A stretch of DNA of 32,874 nucleotides from Streptomyces sp. CC53 (lineage in GTDB: Bacteria > Actinomycetota > Actinomycetes > Streptomycetales > Streptomycetaceae): assembly GCF_001865245.1 (NCBI RefSeq), contig NZ_MKXB01000111.1, positions 2,705 to 35,578 of the forward strand, given 5' to 3'. The notes beneath the pieces are model-generated. The model was not told the origin of the DNA, did not search any database, and saw only the letters and a program-made list of their open reading frames with translations. The position numbers were made by a program, and so were the translations under genes. Positions 22,482 to 30,804 of this stretch are shown here, in pieces. How positions within the stretch are numbered: the first letter of the stretch is position 1; each line of letters begins with the position of its first letter.

Positions 22482-23188
22482 TATCCGAACCGGAACTGGT
22501 CGACGCGAATGGCAGACCGCTGGGGCAGGGCCGTGACGGGGGCGACCTGCTCGACAGCGACGCCCCGCCCTCGGCGGGCCCCGGGGGGCCGCGTGGCCGC
22601 CGTCCCTGGCTGTGGGCGCTGGGCGGTGTGGTCGTCGCCTCCGCGTTATGGGCCGGCGGCCTCCACGCGTACCAGGGCCGCGGGGTCGGCCTGGGCGGCT
22701 ACCGCGCGGTGGAGGACCTGTGCGAGGTGGCCGAGCTGAAGGCGCTGGAGACGGCGCTGGGCCAGCGGTCCGACGACTCACCCGGACCCGACCGGCGCCA
22801 CGAGGCGGTCGACCGGTTGGCGTGCGACGTGCAGTTCGGCGACGGCCGGACCACGTACTCGGTCCAGGTGGGCTACGAGCTGCACAAGAAGGCCGATCCG
22901 GGAGTGGAGTTCGACGCCTACGGGATCGGCTTCTGGTGGGGCAACGTGTACGACGCGGAGCCGGTGCCGGGCGTCGGGGAGCGGGCCCTGTACGCGGCCG
23001 CGATGGAGAGCGCCGCCCTGCGCGTCCTCGACGGGCAGGCGACCCTGGAGCTCTGGGTGTCGCCCGTCTACGAGTACGACGAAGGCGAGACCCCCGTGGA
23101 GCCCGACGCCACGGCCCTGGAAGGCATCAAGGACTTCATGGCCGAGGACGCGAAGGCGCTGATGGCGGGTCTCAGGGGTGGCGGGTAG
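22478..23188 (+). CDS. Membrane-anchored unknown protein
   Basis: 236-aa protein with a 43-residue cytoplasmic N-terminus, one membrane helix (44-64, WLWALGGVVVASALWAGGL) and an extracellular domain. I do not recognise a family. The domain has two Cys (VEDLCEVAEL, DRLACDVQF) that may pair, aromatic strands (YSVQVGYELHKKADPG, GIGFWWGNVYDAE, ATLELWVSPVYEY) and an acidic C-terminal helix. The pattern LCEVAELKALETALG ... LACDVQF is reminiscent of actinobacterial DUF3558-like surface proteins. GTGA overlap with the transporter gene and an AGGGAGG ribosome site imply translational coupling, so it may assist that transporter. Confidence 0.8.
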   Translation: MISEPELVDANGRPLGQGRDGGDLLDSDAPPSAGPGGPRGRRPWLWALGGVVVASALWAGGLHAYQGRGVGLGGYRAVEDLCEVAELKALETALGQRSDDSPGPDRRHEAVDRLACDVQFGDGRTTYSVQVGYELHKKADPGVEFDAYGIGFWWGNVYDAEPVPGVGERALYAAAMESAALRVLDGQATLELWVSPVYEYDEGETPVEPDATALEGIKDFMAEDAKALMAGLRGGG

Positions 23189-23205
23189 AACCACCCGGAC
23201 GAGTG

Positions 23206-23242
23206 AAGGGCCCCGCCGGCGCGGATTGCCGGCGGGGCCCTT
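23206..23242. terminator. Bidirectional terminator between convergent genes
   Basis: AAGGGCCCCGCCGGC and its reverse complement form a perfect 15-bp stem around a 7-base loop, ending in TT. It separates the convergent unknown gene and ahpD and can act in both directions. Confidence 0.85.
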
Positions 23243-23268
23243 CGCGCGATGCACGCGGGGCGCGGTGC

Positions 23269-23802
23269 CTACGGGGCGAGGACGGCCTCGGCGTCCAGCG
23301 TCGCGCCGACCGCCTGGATCACCGCGGCGATCTTGAACGCCTCCTGGACCGTCTCGCGGTCCACGCCGGCCTTCCGCAGCACCTGCTCGTGCGAGTCGAG
23401 GCACTGGCCGCAGCCGTTGATCGCGGAGACCGCGAGGGACCACAGCTCGAAGTCGACCTTCTCGACGCCCGGGTTGCCGATGACGTTCATCCGCAGACCG
23501 GCGCGCATCGTGCCGTACTCCGGGTCGGACAGCAGGTGGCGCGTCCGGTAGAAGACGTTGTTCATCGCCATGACCGCGGCGGCGGCCTTGGCGGCGTCGT
23601 ACGCCTCCGGCTTGAGGTTCTCCCGGGCCTCCGGCTCCAGCTCCGCGAGCACCTTCGCCGAGCGCGAGGCGATCGCGCAGGCCAGGACGGTGCCCCACAG
23701 CTGCTGCTGCGGCAGGTCGCTGTTGCCGATGACGGAACCGAGGTTCAGCCTCAGGTCCTTCGCGTAGTCCGGTATGGCCGACTTCAGGGCGTCCAGGGAC
23801 AT
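23269..23802 (-). CDS. ahpD: Alkyl hydroperoxide reductase AhpD
   Basis: 177-aa thiol protein of the AhpD/CMD family. It is all helical with the active-site [11 protein letters not shown] (Cys131 and Cys134, His138) near the C-terminus and the conserved [12 protein letters not shown] (about 80-90) with its Glu/Tyr/His relay. In actinobacteria it reduces AhpC, working with lipoamide. The ATG has only a weak ribosome site (GAGAGACGAG). It lies 39 bases downstream of ahpC, forming an operon, with the oxyR gene divergent. Length and motifs match the family. Confidence 0.93.
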   Translation of the reverse strand: MSLDALKSAIPDYAKDLRLNLGSVIGNSDLPQQQLWGTVLACAIASRSAKVLAELEPEARENLKPEAYDAAKAAAAVMAMNNVFYRTRHLLSDPEYGTMRAGLRMNVIGNPGVEKVDFELWSLAVSAINGCGQCLDSHEQVLRKAGVDRETVQEAFKIAAVIQAVGATLDAEAVLAP

Positions 23803-23841
23803 GTCAGATCACTCGTCTCTCGGTGCTCTCGAACGACTCGG

Positions 23842-24396
23842 TCACTCGCCGGACAGCAGCTTGACCGGGTCCAGGGTGTCGTCGCCCTTGCTCCAGTTGC
23901 ACGGGCAGAGCTCGTCGGTCTGCAGGGCGTCCAGGACCCGCAGGACCTCCTTCGGGTTACGGCCGACGGAGCCGGCGGTCACCATGGCGAACTGGATCTC
24001 GTTGTTCGGGTCGACGATGAAGACGGCGCGCTGGGCGTAGCCGTCCTCGCCCTCGACGCCGCAGTCGCGCATCAGCTCGTGCTTGGCGTCGGCCAGCATC
24101 GGGAAGGGCAGGTCGCGCAGGTCGGCGTGGTCCTTGCGCCAGGCGTGGTGGACGAACTCGGAGTCGCCGGAGACGCCGAGGATCTGGGCGTCGCGGTCCT
24201 CGAACTCGTCGTTCAGCTTGCCGAACGCGGCGATCTCGGTCGGGCAGACGAAGGTGAAGTCCTTCGGCCAGAAGAAGACCACGCGCCACTTGCCCTCGTA
24301 GGACTTGTGGTCGATCTGCGCGAACTCCTTGCCGCTCTCCAGCGACACGCAGGCGGTCAGGTCGTACGTGGGGAACTGGTCACCGACAGTGAGCAC
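23842..24396 (-). CDS. ahpC: Alkyl hydroperoxide reductase AhpC (2-Cys peroxiredoxin)
   Basis: 184-aa peroxiredoxin that reduces organic and hydrogen peroxides. Peroxidatic Cys51 lies in the classic FTFVCPTEIAAF, and the resolving pair Cys164/Cys166 in ELCPCNW, a mycobacterial-type C-terminus. The start GTG was chosen for AGGAGAG nearby; the frame continues upstream but with a composition unlike coding DNA. It forms an operon with ahpD and is divergent from oxyR, so peroxide stress likely activates both. Confidence 0.94.
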   Translation of the reverse strand: MLTVGDQFPTYDLTACVSLESGKEFAQIDHKSYEGKWRVVFFWPKDFTFVCPTEIAAFGKLNDEFEDRDAQILGVSGDSEFVHHAWRKDHADLRDLPFPMLADAKHELMRDCGVEGEDGYAQRAVFIVDPNNEIQFAMVTAGSVGRNPKEVLRVLDALQTDELCPCNWSKGDDTLDPVKLLSGE

Positions 24397-24524
24397 GCGC
24401 TCTCCTAGTGCTGAGGATGTCCCTGGTGGGGGCATCCGGGGGTTGGACGGTGGCCAATATGGCACGGCGTGCATTGATCAGTGAAATAGCTAGACTGGGG
24501 GCTGTTGATCGAAGGTGGTTATCA
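24397..24524. promoter_or_regulatory. ahpC-oxyR divergent regulatory region
   Basis: 128 bases between ahpC and oxyR, less GC-rich near 24450-24500 (GCCAATATGGC, CATTGATCAGTGAAATAGCTAGACT). OxyR of this arrangement controls both directions in S. coelicolor, so its site and both promoters must lie here. I could not define a full OxyR consensus. Confidence 0.5.
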
Positions 24525-25490
24525 GTGGTGGCGATGCCGAAAAGCCCGCACAAGGGGAAGCAGCCGAGTCTGGCCCAGCTCAGGGCGTTCGCGGCGGTGG
24601 CCGAGCACCTGCACTTCCGGGACGCGGCGGCGGCGCTCGGGATGAGCCAGCCGGCGCTGTCGGGCGCGGTTTCGGCTCTCGAAGAGGCACTCGGTGTCCA
24701 GCTCCTTGAGCGTACGACGCGGAAGGTGCTGCTGTCGCCGGCGGGGGAGCGGCTCGCCGTGCGGGCGAAGGCCGTGCTGGACGCGGTCGGCGAACTCATG
24801 GAGGAGGCCGAGGCGGCCCAGGCGCCCTTCACGGGCGTGCTGCGGCTCGGCGTCATCCCGACCGTCGCGCCCTACCTGCTGCCGACGGTGCTGCGGCTCG
24901 TCCACGACCGCTACCCGGAGCTGGACCTCCAGGTCCACGAGGAGCAGACGCACTCCCTGGTGGAGGGCCTGGCCGGGGGGCGGCTCGACCTCCTGCTGCT
25001 CGCCGTTCCCCTGGGCGTGCCGGGGGTGACCGAACTGCCGCTGTTCGACGAGGATTTCGTCCTGGTCGCACCCGACGACCATCCGCTCGGCGGGCGCGCC
25101 GGTATCCCGCGGGACGTGCTGCGCGAGCTGGACCTGCTGCTGCTCGACGAGGGCCACTGCCTGCGCGACCAGGCCCTCGACGTGTGCCGGGAGGCGGGCC
25201 GCACCGACGGGGCGGCGGTCACCACGACGGCGGCGGGGCTGGCGACGCTGGTCCAGCTCGTGGCGGGCGGCATGGGGGTGACGCTGCTGCCGCGCTCCGC
25301 CGTCACGGTCGAGACGGGCCGCAACCCGCGGCTCGCCACGGGGTACTTCGCCGATCCGGCGCCGTCGCGGCGTGTGGCGCTGGCCATGCGGACGGGCGCG
25401 GCCCGGGCTGCGGAGTTCGCCGAACTGGCGCAGGCCCTGCGGGGCGCCCTGGCGGGACTGCCGGTGGAGGTCGTCCGGGACGGGCGCTAG
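24525..25490 (+). CDS. oxyR: LysR-type peroxide sensor OxyR
   Basis: 321-aa transcription regulator. A winged helix at the N-terminus (LAQLRAFAAVAEHLHFRDAAAALGMSQPALSGAVSALEE) is followed by the substrate-binding-like domain. The redox cysteines are visible in DEGHCLRDQALDVCREAG (Cys212 and Cys221 with this start), the same spacing as E. coli Cys199/Cys208, where a disulfide activates the protein. A GTG start after GAAGGTGG is preferred (6-base spacer); GTG 24528 and ATG 24534 (MPKSPHKGK) are close alternatives. It is divergent from ahpC, which it should regulate. Confidence 0.93.
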   Translation: MVAMPKSPHKGKQPSLAQLRAFAAVAEHLHFRDAAAALGMSQPALSGAVSALEEALGVQLLERTTRKVLLSPAGERLAVRAKAVLDAVGELMEEAEAAQAPFTGVLRLGVIPTVAPYLLPTVLRLVHDRYPELDLQVHEEQTHSLVEGLAGGRLDLLLLAVPLGVPGVTELPLFDEDFVLVAPDDHPLGGRAGIPRDVLRELDLLLLDEGHCLRDQALDVCREAGRTDGAAVTTTAAGLATLVQLVAGGMGVTLLPRSAVTVETGRNPRLATGYFADPAPSRRVALAMRTGAARAAEFAELAQALRGALAGLPVEVVRDGR

Positions 25491-25527
25491 GCCGGAGGAG
25501 CCGCACGGCGGGAACGAGGTGCCGGAA

Positions 25528-25550
25528 CGGCGGTCCGCCGGGGACCGCCG
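25528..25550. terminator. Hairpin downstream of oxyR
   Basis: CGGCGGTCC and GGACCGCCG form a perfect 9-bp stem with a 5-base loop (GCCGG), 38 bases after the oxyR stop codon, in the gap before a convergent gene. Confidence 0.6.
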
Positions 25551-25668
25551 GGCGGGGTGCGGCCGGAGCGGCTGCGAGCGCCGGCGTCTGTGGTGCCGGA
25601 GGCGCAGGGCGAGCGGCCGGGCGGGTCGGAAGGGCGTACGGGCGACCGGTGCGGGGGTGGCGCCCGCG

Positions 25669-26670
25669 TCAGAAGGCCACCGAGGCGGCGACCGGCACGT
25701 GGTCGGAGCCCGTGGCCGGGAGCGTCCAGACCCGTGTCACCTCGGCCCGTCGGGCCAGTACGTGGTCGATGCGGGCCAGCGGGAGCGACGCCGGCCAGCT
25801 GAAGGCCAGCCCCGAGGCGGGGGTGTCCAGCCGGGTGGTGAGCGGCGCCAGGCCCCGGTCGTCGACGGTCCCGTTCAGGTCGCCGAGCAGGACGACCCGG
25901 TCCAGGCGTTCGGCGGCGAGCAGCGACCCGAGGAGGGCGGCGCTCTCGTCGCGGCGGCCCGAGTCGAAGCCGCTCCGGGGCGTCAGCCGCAGCGACGGCA
26001 GGTGCACGACGTAGACGGCGATCTCGCCGCGCGGGGTGGCGGCCGTGGCCCGCAGCCCGCGCTGCCAGTCGCGGCCGACCCCGTGCGGCCGGATGTCCAG
26101 CGCCCGCACCTCGGTCAGCGGGTACGCCGACCACAGGCCGACCGTGCCCAGCACCGCCGAGTGCGGGTAGCGCTCCGCGAAGGCGGCGTCGTAGGCGGGC
26201 CGCGTGGCGGGGACGACCTCCTGGAGCGCCACGAGCCCGGCGTCCGCCGCCAGCAGGGCGCGGGCGGTGCCGGCCGGGTCGGGGTTGTCGTCGGCGGCGT
26301 TGTGCTGCACCACCGTCAGGGCCGTCGGGTCCTGCGGCGCGCTGCCGGGCAGCGGGAGCAGCAGGTGGCCGAAGTGCGCGAGCCAGGCGACCGCCGGGAG
26401 GAGCGCGGCCAGCAACGCGGTCGCGGAACGGCGCAGCAGGCCCACCGCGAGCAGCGCGGGCACGGCGAGGCCCAGCCAGGGCAGGAACGTCTCCAGCAGA
26501 CTGCCCGGCCGGCCCGGCAGGTCGGGGACCGTCGCGTGGAAGACGAGGAGCCACGCGGTCAGCGCCGCCGCCACCGCGGCGATCCGCCCGCGCGCCCACG
26601 TCGAACGCCCCCGCGCGTCCGGCCCCCACCTGTGGCCCCTGTTCGTACTCCCGTTCACATCCTCCACCAC
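25669..26670 (-). CDS. Membrane-anchored endonuclease/exonuclease/phosphatase family protein
   Basis: 333-aa protein: a basic N-terminus, three membrane helices (about 28-46, 55-75, 80-102), then an EEP domain outside the membrane. Catalytic residues are clear: Asn in VVQHNAADDNPDP, Glu in GLVALQEVV, Asp/Asn in VVLLGDLNGTVDD and the closing GSDHVPVAASVAF (Asp-His). Members cut phosphodiester bonds of nucleic acids or lipids; which is not known here. The GTG start follows AGGAG at 5 bases; ATG 26787 gives a 39-residue low-complexity Pro/Ala/Arg extension with no ribosome site. Confidence 0.82.
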   Translation of the reverse strand: MVEDVNGSTNRGHRWGPDARGRSTWARGRIAAVAAALTAWLLVFHATVPDLPGRPGSLLETFLPWLGLAVPALLAVGLLRRSATALLAALLPAVAWLAHFGHLLLPLPGSAPQDPTALTVVQHNAADDNPDPAGTARALLAADAGLVALQEVVPATRPAYDAAFAERYPHSAVLGTVGLWSAYPLTEVRALDIRPHGVGRDWQRGLRATAATPRGEIAVYVVHLPSLRLTPRSGFDSGRRDESAALLGSLLAAERLDRVVLLGDLNGTVDDRGLAPLTTRLDTPASGLAFSWPASLPLARIDHVLARRAEVTRVWTLPATGSDHVPVAASVAF

Positions 26671-26790
26671 GCGCACTCCTGCCCGGGTGGTTCCTGCCGG
26701 CCCGTCCGACCGGGGCGGAGCTGCGGGCAGGGGCTCCCGGCGCGGGCCCGTCCCGGAAGGCGTGTGCGCGGGAGGAGGGGCAGGCATCCG

Positions 26791-27027
26791 CTAGCCGTCC
26801 TCGGGACGCGCCTGCCCGGTGGGAGGCGCCTTCGGGGGGCGCCCCCGCCGGGGCAGCGGGGCCGGTGCGGACGGCAGGCGGCCCGCGTCCGCGAGCGCGC
26901 GCCGCAGCAGGAACTCGATCTGCGAGTTCGCGCTGCGCAGGTCGTCCGCGGCCCAGCGCGCCAGCGCCTCGTACACCCCCGGGTCGAGGCGCAGGAGGAC
27001 CTGCTTCCGCTCGCGGCGGGCGGTCAC
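26791..27027 (-). CDS. Small ribbon-helix-helix protein
   Basis: 78-aa protein. Residues 8-48 fit an Arc/CopG-like ribbon-helix-helix: strand KQVLLRLDP, helix GVYEALARWAADDL, then RSANSQIEFLLRRALADAG with the typical NSQIE turn. The tail is Pro/Arg rich (PRRGRPPKAPP, resembling an AT-hook). Such proteins bind short DNA palindromes as dimers of dimers. The GTG start overlaps the stop codon of the SPFH gene by 4 bases, so the two are translationally coupled. It probably represses its own operon through the palindrome at 28071-28086, but this is inference. Confidence 0.78.
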   Translation of the reverse strand: MTARRERKQVLLRLDPGVYEALARWAADDLRSANSQIEFLLRRALADAGRLPSAPAPLPRRGRPPKAPPTGQARPEDG

Positions 27028-28010
27028 TGGTAGAGGCTGCCCGTGTTGAGGACCGGCTGCGCGGAGCGGTCGCCGCACAGCACCACCATCAAGTTGGAGA
27101 CCATCGCTGCCTTCCGCTCCGGGTCCAGGTCCACAATGTCGCGCTCGGTGATCCGGTCGAGTGCCGCCTCGACCATACCCACCGCGCCCTCCACGATCTT
27201 CTGGCGCGCGGCCACCATCGCGGCGGCCTGCTGACGCTGCAGCATGGCGGAGGCGATCTCGGGGGCGTACGCGAGGTGCGTGAAGCGGGACTCGACGATG
27301 CGGACGCCCGCCGCCTGCACCCGCGTGTACAGCTCCTCCGCCAGCTTCTCCGTGATCTCCTCGGCGTTGCCGCGCAGGGACAGCCCGCCCTCGTCGTGCG
27401 CGTCGTACGGGTACTCGATCGCGATGCGCCGGACCGCGGCCTCCGTCTGCGTGGAGACGAAGCGCTCGTAGTCGTCGACCTCGAACAGCGCCTGCGCGGT
27501 GTCCTCCACCCGCCACACCACGACCGCCGCCAGCTCGATCGGGTTGCCGTACGCGTCGTTGACCTTCAGGACGGCGGTCTCGTGGTTGCGCACCCGCGTG
27601 GAGATCGCCGTCCGCGTGGAGAACGGGTTCACCCAGCGCAGGCCGTCGCTGCGCACCGTCCCCCGGTAGCGGCCGAAGAGCTGGACGACCCGCGCCTCGC
27701 CGGGCGCCACCATGTTGAGACCCGTCATGGCCAGCGCCGCGGCCAGCGCGACGAGGACGCCCAGGACCACCAGCGTCGCGCGGACCCCGGGTGCGGCGCT
27801 GGTGGTGGACCCCGCCGCGAACAGGGCGCCGCCGGCGAGGACGCCGGTCAGTCCGGCCAGCAGGGCGGGGCCGCCGCCCGCGCTGTAGGCGGTGAACTCC
27901 CGCACCTCGGTCGCGGCCGCCCCGGCGGGCGCGGGTGCTGCGGCGGGTGACGTGTCGGCCGCCGGGGCGGACGGTGTGGAGGGGGTTGCGGACGGTGTGG
28001 ATGCGGACAT
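27024..28010 (-). CDS. SPFH/band 7 domain membrane protein
   Basis: 328-aa protein. An Ala/Pro/Thr-rich cytoplasmic N-terminus (1-40) is followed by two membrane helices (about 48-68 and 78-98) and an SPFH domain (about 99-265): MVAPGEARVVQLFGRYRGTVRSDGLRWVNPF, STRVRNHETAVLKVNDAYGNPIELAAVVVWRV, then YTRVQAAGVRIVESRFTHLAYAPEIASAMLQRQQA. SPFH proteins form ring-like microdomain scaffolds in membranes and often affect stress tolerance. The ATG has GGGGG upstream. It is followed, with overlap, by the ribbon-helix-helix gene, and an AT-rich palindrome lies in its promoter. Confidence 0.9.
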   Translation of the reverse strand: MSASTPSATPSTPSAPAADTSPAAAPAPAGAAATEVREFTAYSAGGGPALLAGLTGVLAGGALFAAGSTTSAAPGVRATLVVLGVLVALAAALAMTGLNMVAPGEARVVQLFGRYRGTVRSDGLRWVNPFSTRTAISTRVRNHETAVLKVNDAYGNPIELAAVVVWRVEDTAQALFEVDDYERFVSTQTEAAVRRIAIEYPYDAHDEGGLSLRGNAEEITEKLAEELYTRVQAAGVRIVESRFTHLAYAPEIASAMLQRQQAAAMVAARQKIVEGAVGMVEAALDRITERDIVDLDPERKAAMVSNLMVVLCGDRSAQPVLNTGSLYQ

Positions 28011-28070
28011 GGGAGGCCCCCGGTTCTGCAGCGGTCTGCTGCCGTACTGATCTGCTCTCTCTGTATGAGC

Positions 28071-28086
28071 AAAATGATATCACTTT
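28071..28086. promoter_or_regulatory. AAAATGATATCACTTT palindrome at the SPFH promoter
   Basis: Near-perfect 16-bp palindrome centred on GATATC, one of the few AT-rich spots in the window, 61 bases before the SPFH start. It overlaps a minus-strand -10 candidate TATCAT (28079-28074), with TTGCCG (28100-28095) 15 bases further as -35, so a bound protein would block the promoter. Confidence 0.6.
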
Positions 28087-28132
28087 AGCGGGGGCGGCAA
28101 CCTTGCGCAGCCCCCGTGAGTCGGTTCCGTGT

Positions 28133-28156
28133 GGAACGGGTGCTGATTGTCACGTT
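28133..28156 (+). promoter_or_regulatory. Possible ECF-sigma promoter of class A PBP
   Basis: GGAAC (28133-28137) and CGTT (28153-28156) with a 15-base spacer resemble the ECF-sigma class used for envelope stress. The GGAAC also forms an inverted repeat GTTCC-GTGT-GGAAC (28124-28137). This is a weak prediction. Confidence 0.3.
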
Positions 28157-28285
28157 CCGATAAGGCCGGATCCATTGGTCTATGTCGCCTGTGACGGGTT
28201 AGCTTGCTGAGCCGATCCGGCGGTGTGAGAGCGAACGAAGACGTCAGCAGAGAGCCGAAGAGACGAAGAGCGGAGCAACGGAGCC

Positions 28286-30577
28286 ATGGCCCGAGCGGAT
28301 GCGCGACGGTCCCGGCAGCGCGGGTCGCGCCGGGAAGGCACGGAACGGGGCCGCATACGGCGCCTCTTCACCTGGCGGAAGCTGCTGGGCACCTTCCTCG
28401 TGGGCGCCCTGCTCGCGATGGGCGCCCTGTACATCGTGTACCTGATGGTGCCCGTCCCCGCGGCGAACGCGACGGCCACCCTCCAGAGCAACGTCTACCG
28501 CTACGCCGACGGCACGCTCCTCGCCCGCAAGGGCGAGTACAACCGCTCCATCATCGGGCTGGACAAGATCCCCGACCCGGTCGAGAAGGCGTTCGTCGCC
28601 GCCGAGAACAAGACCTTCTACACGGACGCGGGCGTCGACGTCATGGGCACCGGCCGCGCCGTCTTCAACACGGTGACCGGCAACGGCCGCCAGGGCGGCT
28701 CCACCATCACCCAGCAGTACGTCAAGAACTACTACCTGGACCAGAGCCAGACCGTCACCCGCAAGCTCAAGGAACTGGTCATCGCCCTCAAGGTGGACCA
28801 GCGCAGCAGCAAGGACGAGATCCTCGCCGGCTACCTCAACACCAGCTACTTCGGCCGTGGCGCCTACGGCATCCAGGCCGCCGCGCAGGCGTACTACGGC
28901 GTCGACGCGAGCGAACTGACCATCCCGCAGGGCGCCTACCTCGCCTCGCTGCTCCAGGCCCCCAACCAGTACGACTGGTCCACGGCGACCCCGACCGGCC
29001 GCAAGCTCGTGCGGGAGCGCTGGGACTACGTCCTCGACAACATGGTCGAGAAGCAGTGGCTCGACGCGGCCGAGCGCGCCGGGCTCACCTTCCCCGAACC
29101 GCAGAAGCCGAAGGCCGCCCCCGGCATGGAGGGGCAGACCGGGTACCTCGTGGAAGCCGCCAACCAGGAACTGATGCGGGCGGGCGTCTCCGAGGAGGAC
29201 ATCAACGCCGGCGGGTGGACGGTCACCCTCACCGTCGACAAGAAGCGGCAGGACGAACTCGTCGAGGCCGTCGGGGACCAGCTGGAGAGCAAGCTCGACC
29301 GCGAGGGCGACGAGGTCGACGCCACCGTCCAGGCCGGCGCCACCTCCGTCGACCCGAAGACCGGCCACGTCGTCGCCCTGTACGGCGGCGTCGGCGCCAC
29401 CGAGCACTGGCTGTCCAACGCGACCCGCCGCGACTACCAGCCCGCCTCCACCTTCAAGCCCCTCGTGTTCGCCTCCGCCCTGGAGAACGGCTCCGAGACC
29501 CAGGACGGGCGCCGCATCGGCGTCAACACCGTCTACGACGGCACCAGCAGGCGTCCCGTCGTAGGCAGCGACACCCCGTTCGACCCGGAGAACGAGGACG
29601 ACCGCAGCTGGGGCCCCGTGACCGTCCAGCAGGCCATGAACAAGTCGGTCAACTCCGTCTTCGCGCAGATGATCGTGGACGTCGGACCCGCCAAGGTGAA
29701 GAAGACCGCCCTCGACCTCGGCATGAAGGACGGCGACGCGTTCGTGGAGAAGCCCGCCATGTCGCTGGGCACCATGGGCGCCTCCACCTGGGACATGGCC
29801 GGCGTCTACGCCACGCTCGACAACCACGGCAAGAAGGTCACGCCGACGATCGTGAAGTCCGTCGAGCACAAGGACCGCACGGTCGAGCTGCCCGACCCGA
29901 TCGGTCCGCAGGCCATCAGCCGCAAGAGCGCCGACACCGTCACCTCCGTGCTGACCGGCGTCGTCGACGCGGGCTCGGGCCGCGCCGCGGACACCTCCGC
30001 GTACGACGCCGCGGGCAAGACCGGCACCTCGGAGAACAACAAGGCCGCCTGGTTCGTCGGTTACACCCCCGAACTCGTCACGGCCGTGGCGCTGTTCGGC
30101 GAGGACGCCGAGAAGGGCCGGCAGGTGACGCTGACGGGCACGGCGAACGCGGGCCGCGCCAGCGGCGGCGGCTTCCCCGCCCGGATCTGGGCCGACTACA
30201 CCCGCGACGCCCTCGGCGGCGGTTCCGACGCCGAGTTCGACCTCGACCTCATCGACAGCCCGCGGCAGGACCCGCTGCCCGACCCGGACGCCTCACGGAG
30301 CCCCTCACCGAGCACGTCCACCTCACCGTCCGCGAGCGAGAACACCGGACCGTCCCGCGAGCCGTCCGAGCCCGCGTCGTCCTCCCCGGCCTCCAGCCGC
30401 CCGCCGAACCCGCCGAAGCCGCCCACGAGCCCCAGCGTGCCCCCGCCGGTCGACCCCCCGACCGACTCCCCGGACCCCACGGGCTCCCCGGGCGACAGCG
30501 GCGGCGACACCGGCACGGACCCGGGCACGATCACCGGCCCGGGCGACACCAGGCCGTTCCAGCCGCCCGGCGCGTAA
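28286..30577 (+). CDS. Class A penicillin-binding protein (glycosyltransferase-transpeptidase)
   Basis: 763-aa bifunctional peptidoglycan synthase. A basic cytoplasmic tail and one membrane helix (about 33-57) anchor it. The GT51 domain (about 75-245) has AAENKTFYTDAGVD with catalytic Glu107, GGSTITQQYVKN, KLKELVIALKVDQ and LNTSYFGRGAYGIQAAAQAYY. The transpeptidase (about 335-640) has PASTFKP with nucleophile Ser388, KSVNS (Ser454) and AGKTGTSEN with Lys578. The C-terminus (about 650-763) is a Pro/Ser/Thr-rich tail of unknown role, with no PASTA domain. The start follows GGAGC in AGCGGAGCAACGGAGCC. A monocistronic gene ending in a strong hairpin. Confidence 0.93.
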   Translation: MARADARRSRQRGSRREGTERGRIRRLFTWRKLLGTFLVGALLAMGALYIVYLMVPVPAANATATLQSNVYRYADGTLLARKGEYNRSIIGLDKIPDPVEKAFVAAENKTFYTDAGVDVMGTGRAVFNTVTGNGRQGGSTITQQYVKNYYLDQSQTVTRKLKELVIALKVDQRSSKDEILAGYLNTSYFGRGAYGIQAAAQAYYGVDASELTIPQGAYLASLLQAPNQYDWSTATPTGRKLVRERWDYVLDNMVEKQWLDAAERAGLTFPEPQKPKAAPGMEGQTGYLVEAANQELMRAGVSEEDINAGGWTVTLTVDKKRQDELVEAVGDQLESKLDREGDEVDATVQAGATSVDPKTGHVVALYGGVGATEHWLSNATRRDYQPASTFKPLVFASALENGSETQDGRRIGVNTVYDGTSRRPVVGSDTPFDPENEDDRSWGPVTVQQAMNKSVNSVFAQMIVDVGPAKVKKTALDLGMKDGDAFVEKPAMSLGTMGASTWDMAGVYATLDNHGKKVTPTIVKSVEHKDRTVELPDPIGPQAISRKSADTVTSVLTGVVDAGSGRAADTSAYDAAGKTGTSENNKAAWFVGYTPELVTAVALFGEDAEKGRQVTLTGTANAGRASGGGFPARIWADYTRDALGGGSDAEFDLDLIDSPRQDPLPDPDASRSPSPSTSTSPSASENTGPSREPSEPASSSPASSRPPNPPKPPTSPSVPPPVDPPTDSPDPTGSPGDSGGDTGTDPGTITGPGDTRPFQPPGA

Positions 30578-30600
30578 CGGCCGCCCCGGACACCCGTACA

Positions 30601-30638
30601 GCGGCCGGCTCCCCACGGACCACGGGGGAGCCGGCCGC
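30601..30638. terminator. Bidirectional hairpin terminator after PBP gene
   Basis: GCGGCCGGCTCCCC and GGGGAGCCGGCCGC form a perfect 14-bp stem with a 10-base loop, 23 bases after the PBP stop codon and between convergent genes. Confidence 0.85.
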
Positions 30639-30804
30639 CGCGCATCACGGGCCCCGCCCGCTGCGGACGCCGCGATGACGCCCCGCACCGACAGGGCACC
30701 GCCAGGGCCGAGCTCCGAGCGGTACGGCAGTGCGGGGCTCGGCCCCCGCGCCGTGGAGGACCGCCGCAGGGGAGATCCGAGCCGTACGGCGCCGTGGGAA
30801 GGGG

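Noticed and set aside
24408..24524. Longer oxyR and ahpC N-termini
   Set aside because: Sequence before the proposed starts lacks coding bias and covers the divergent promoter region.
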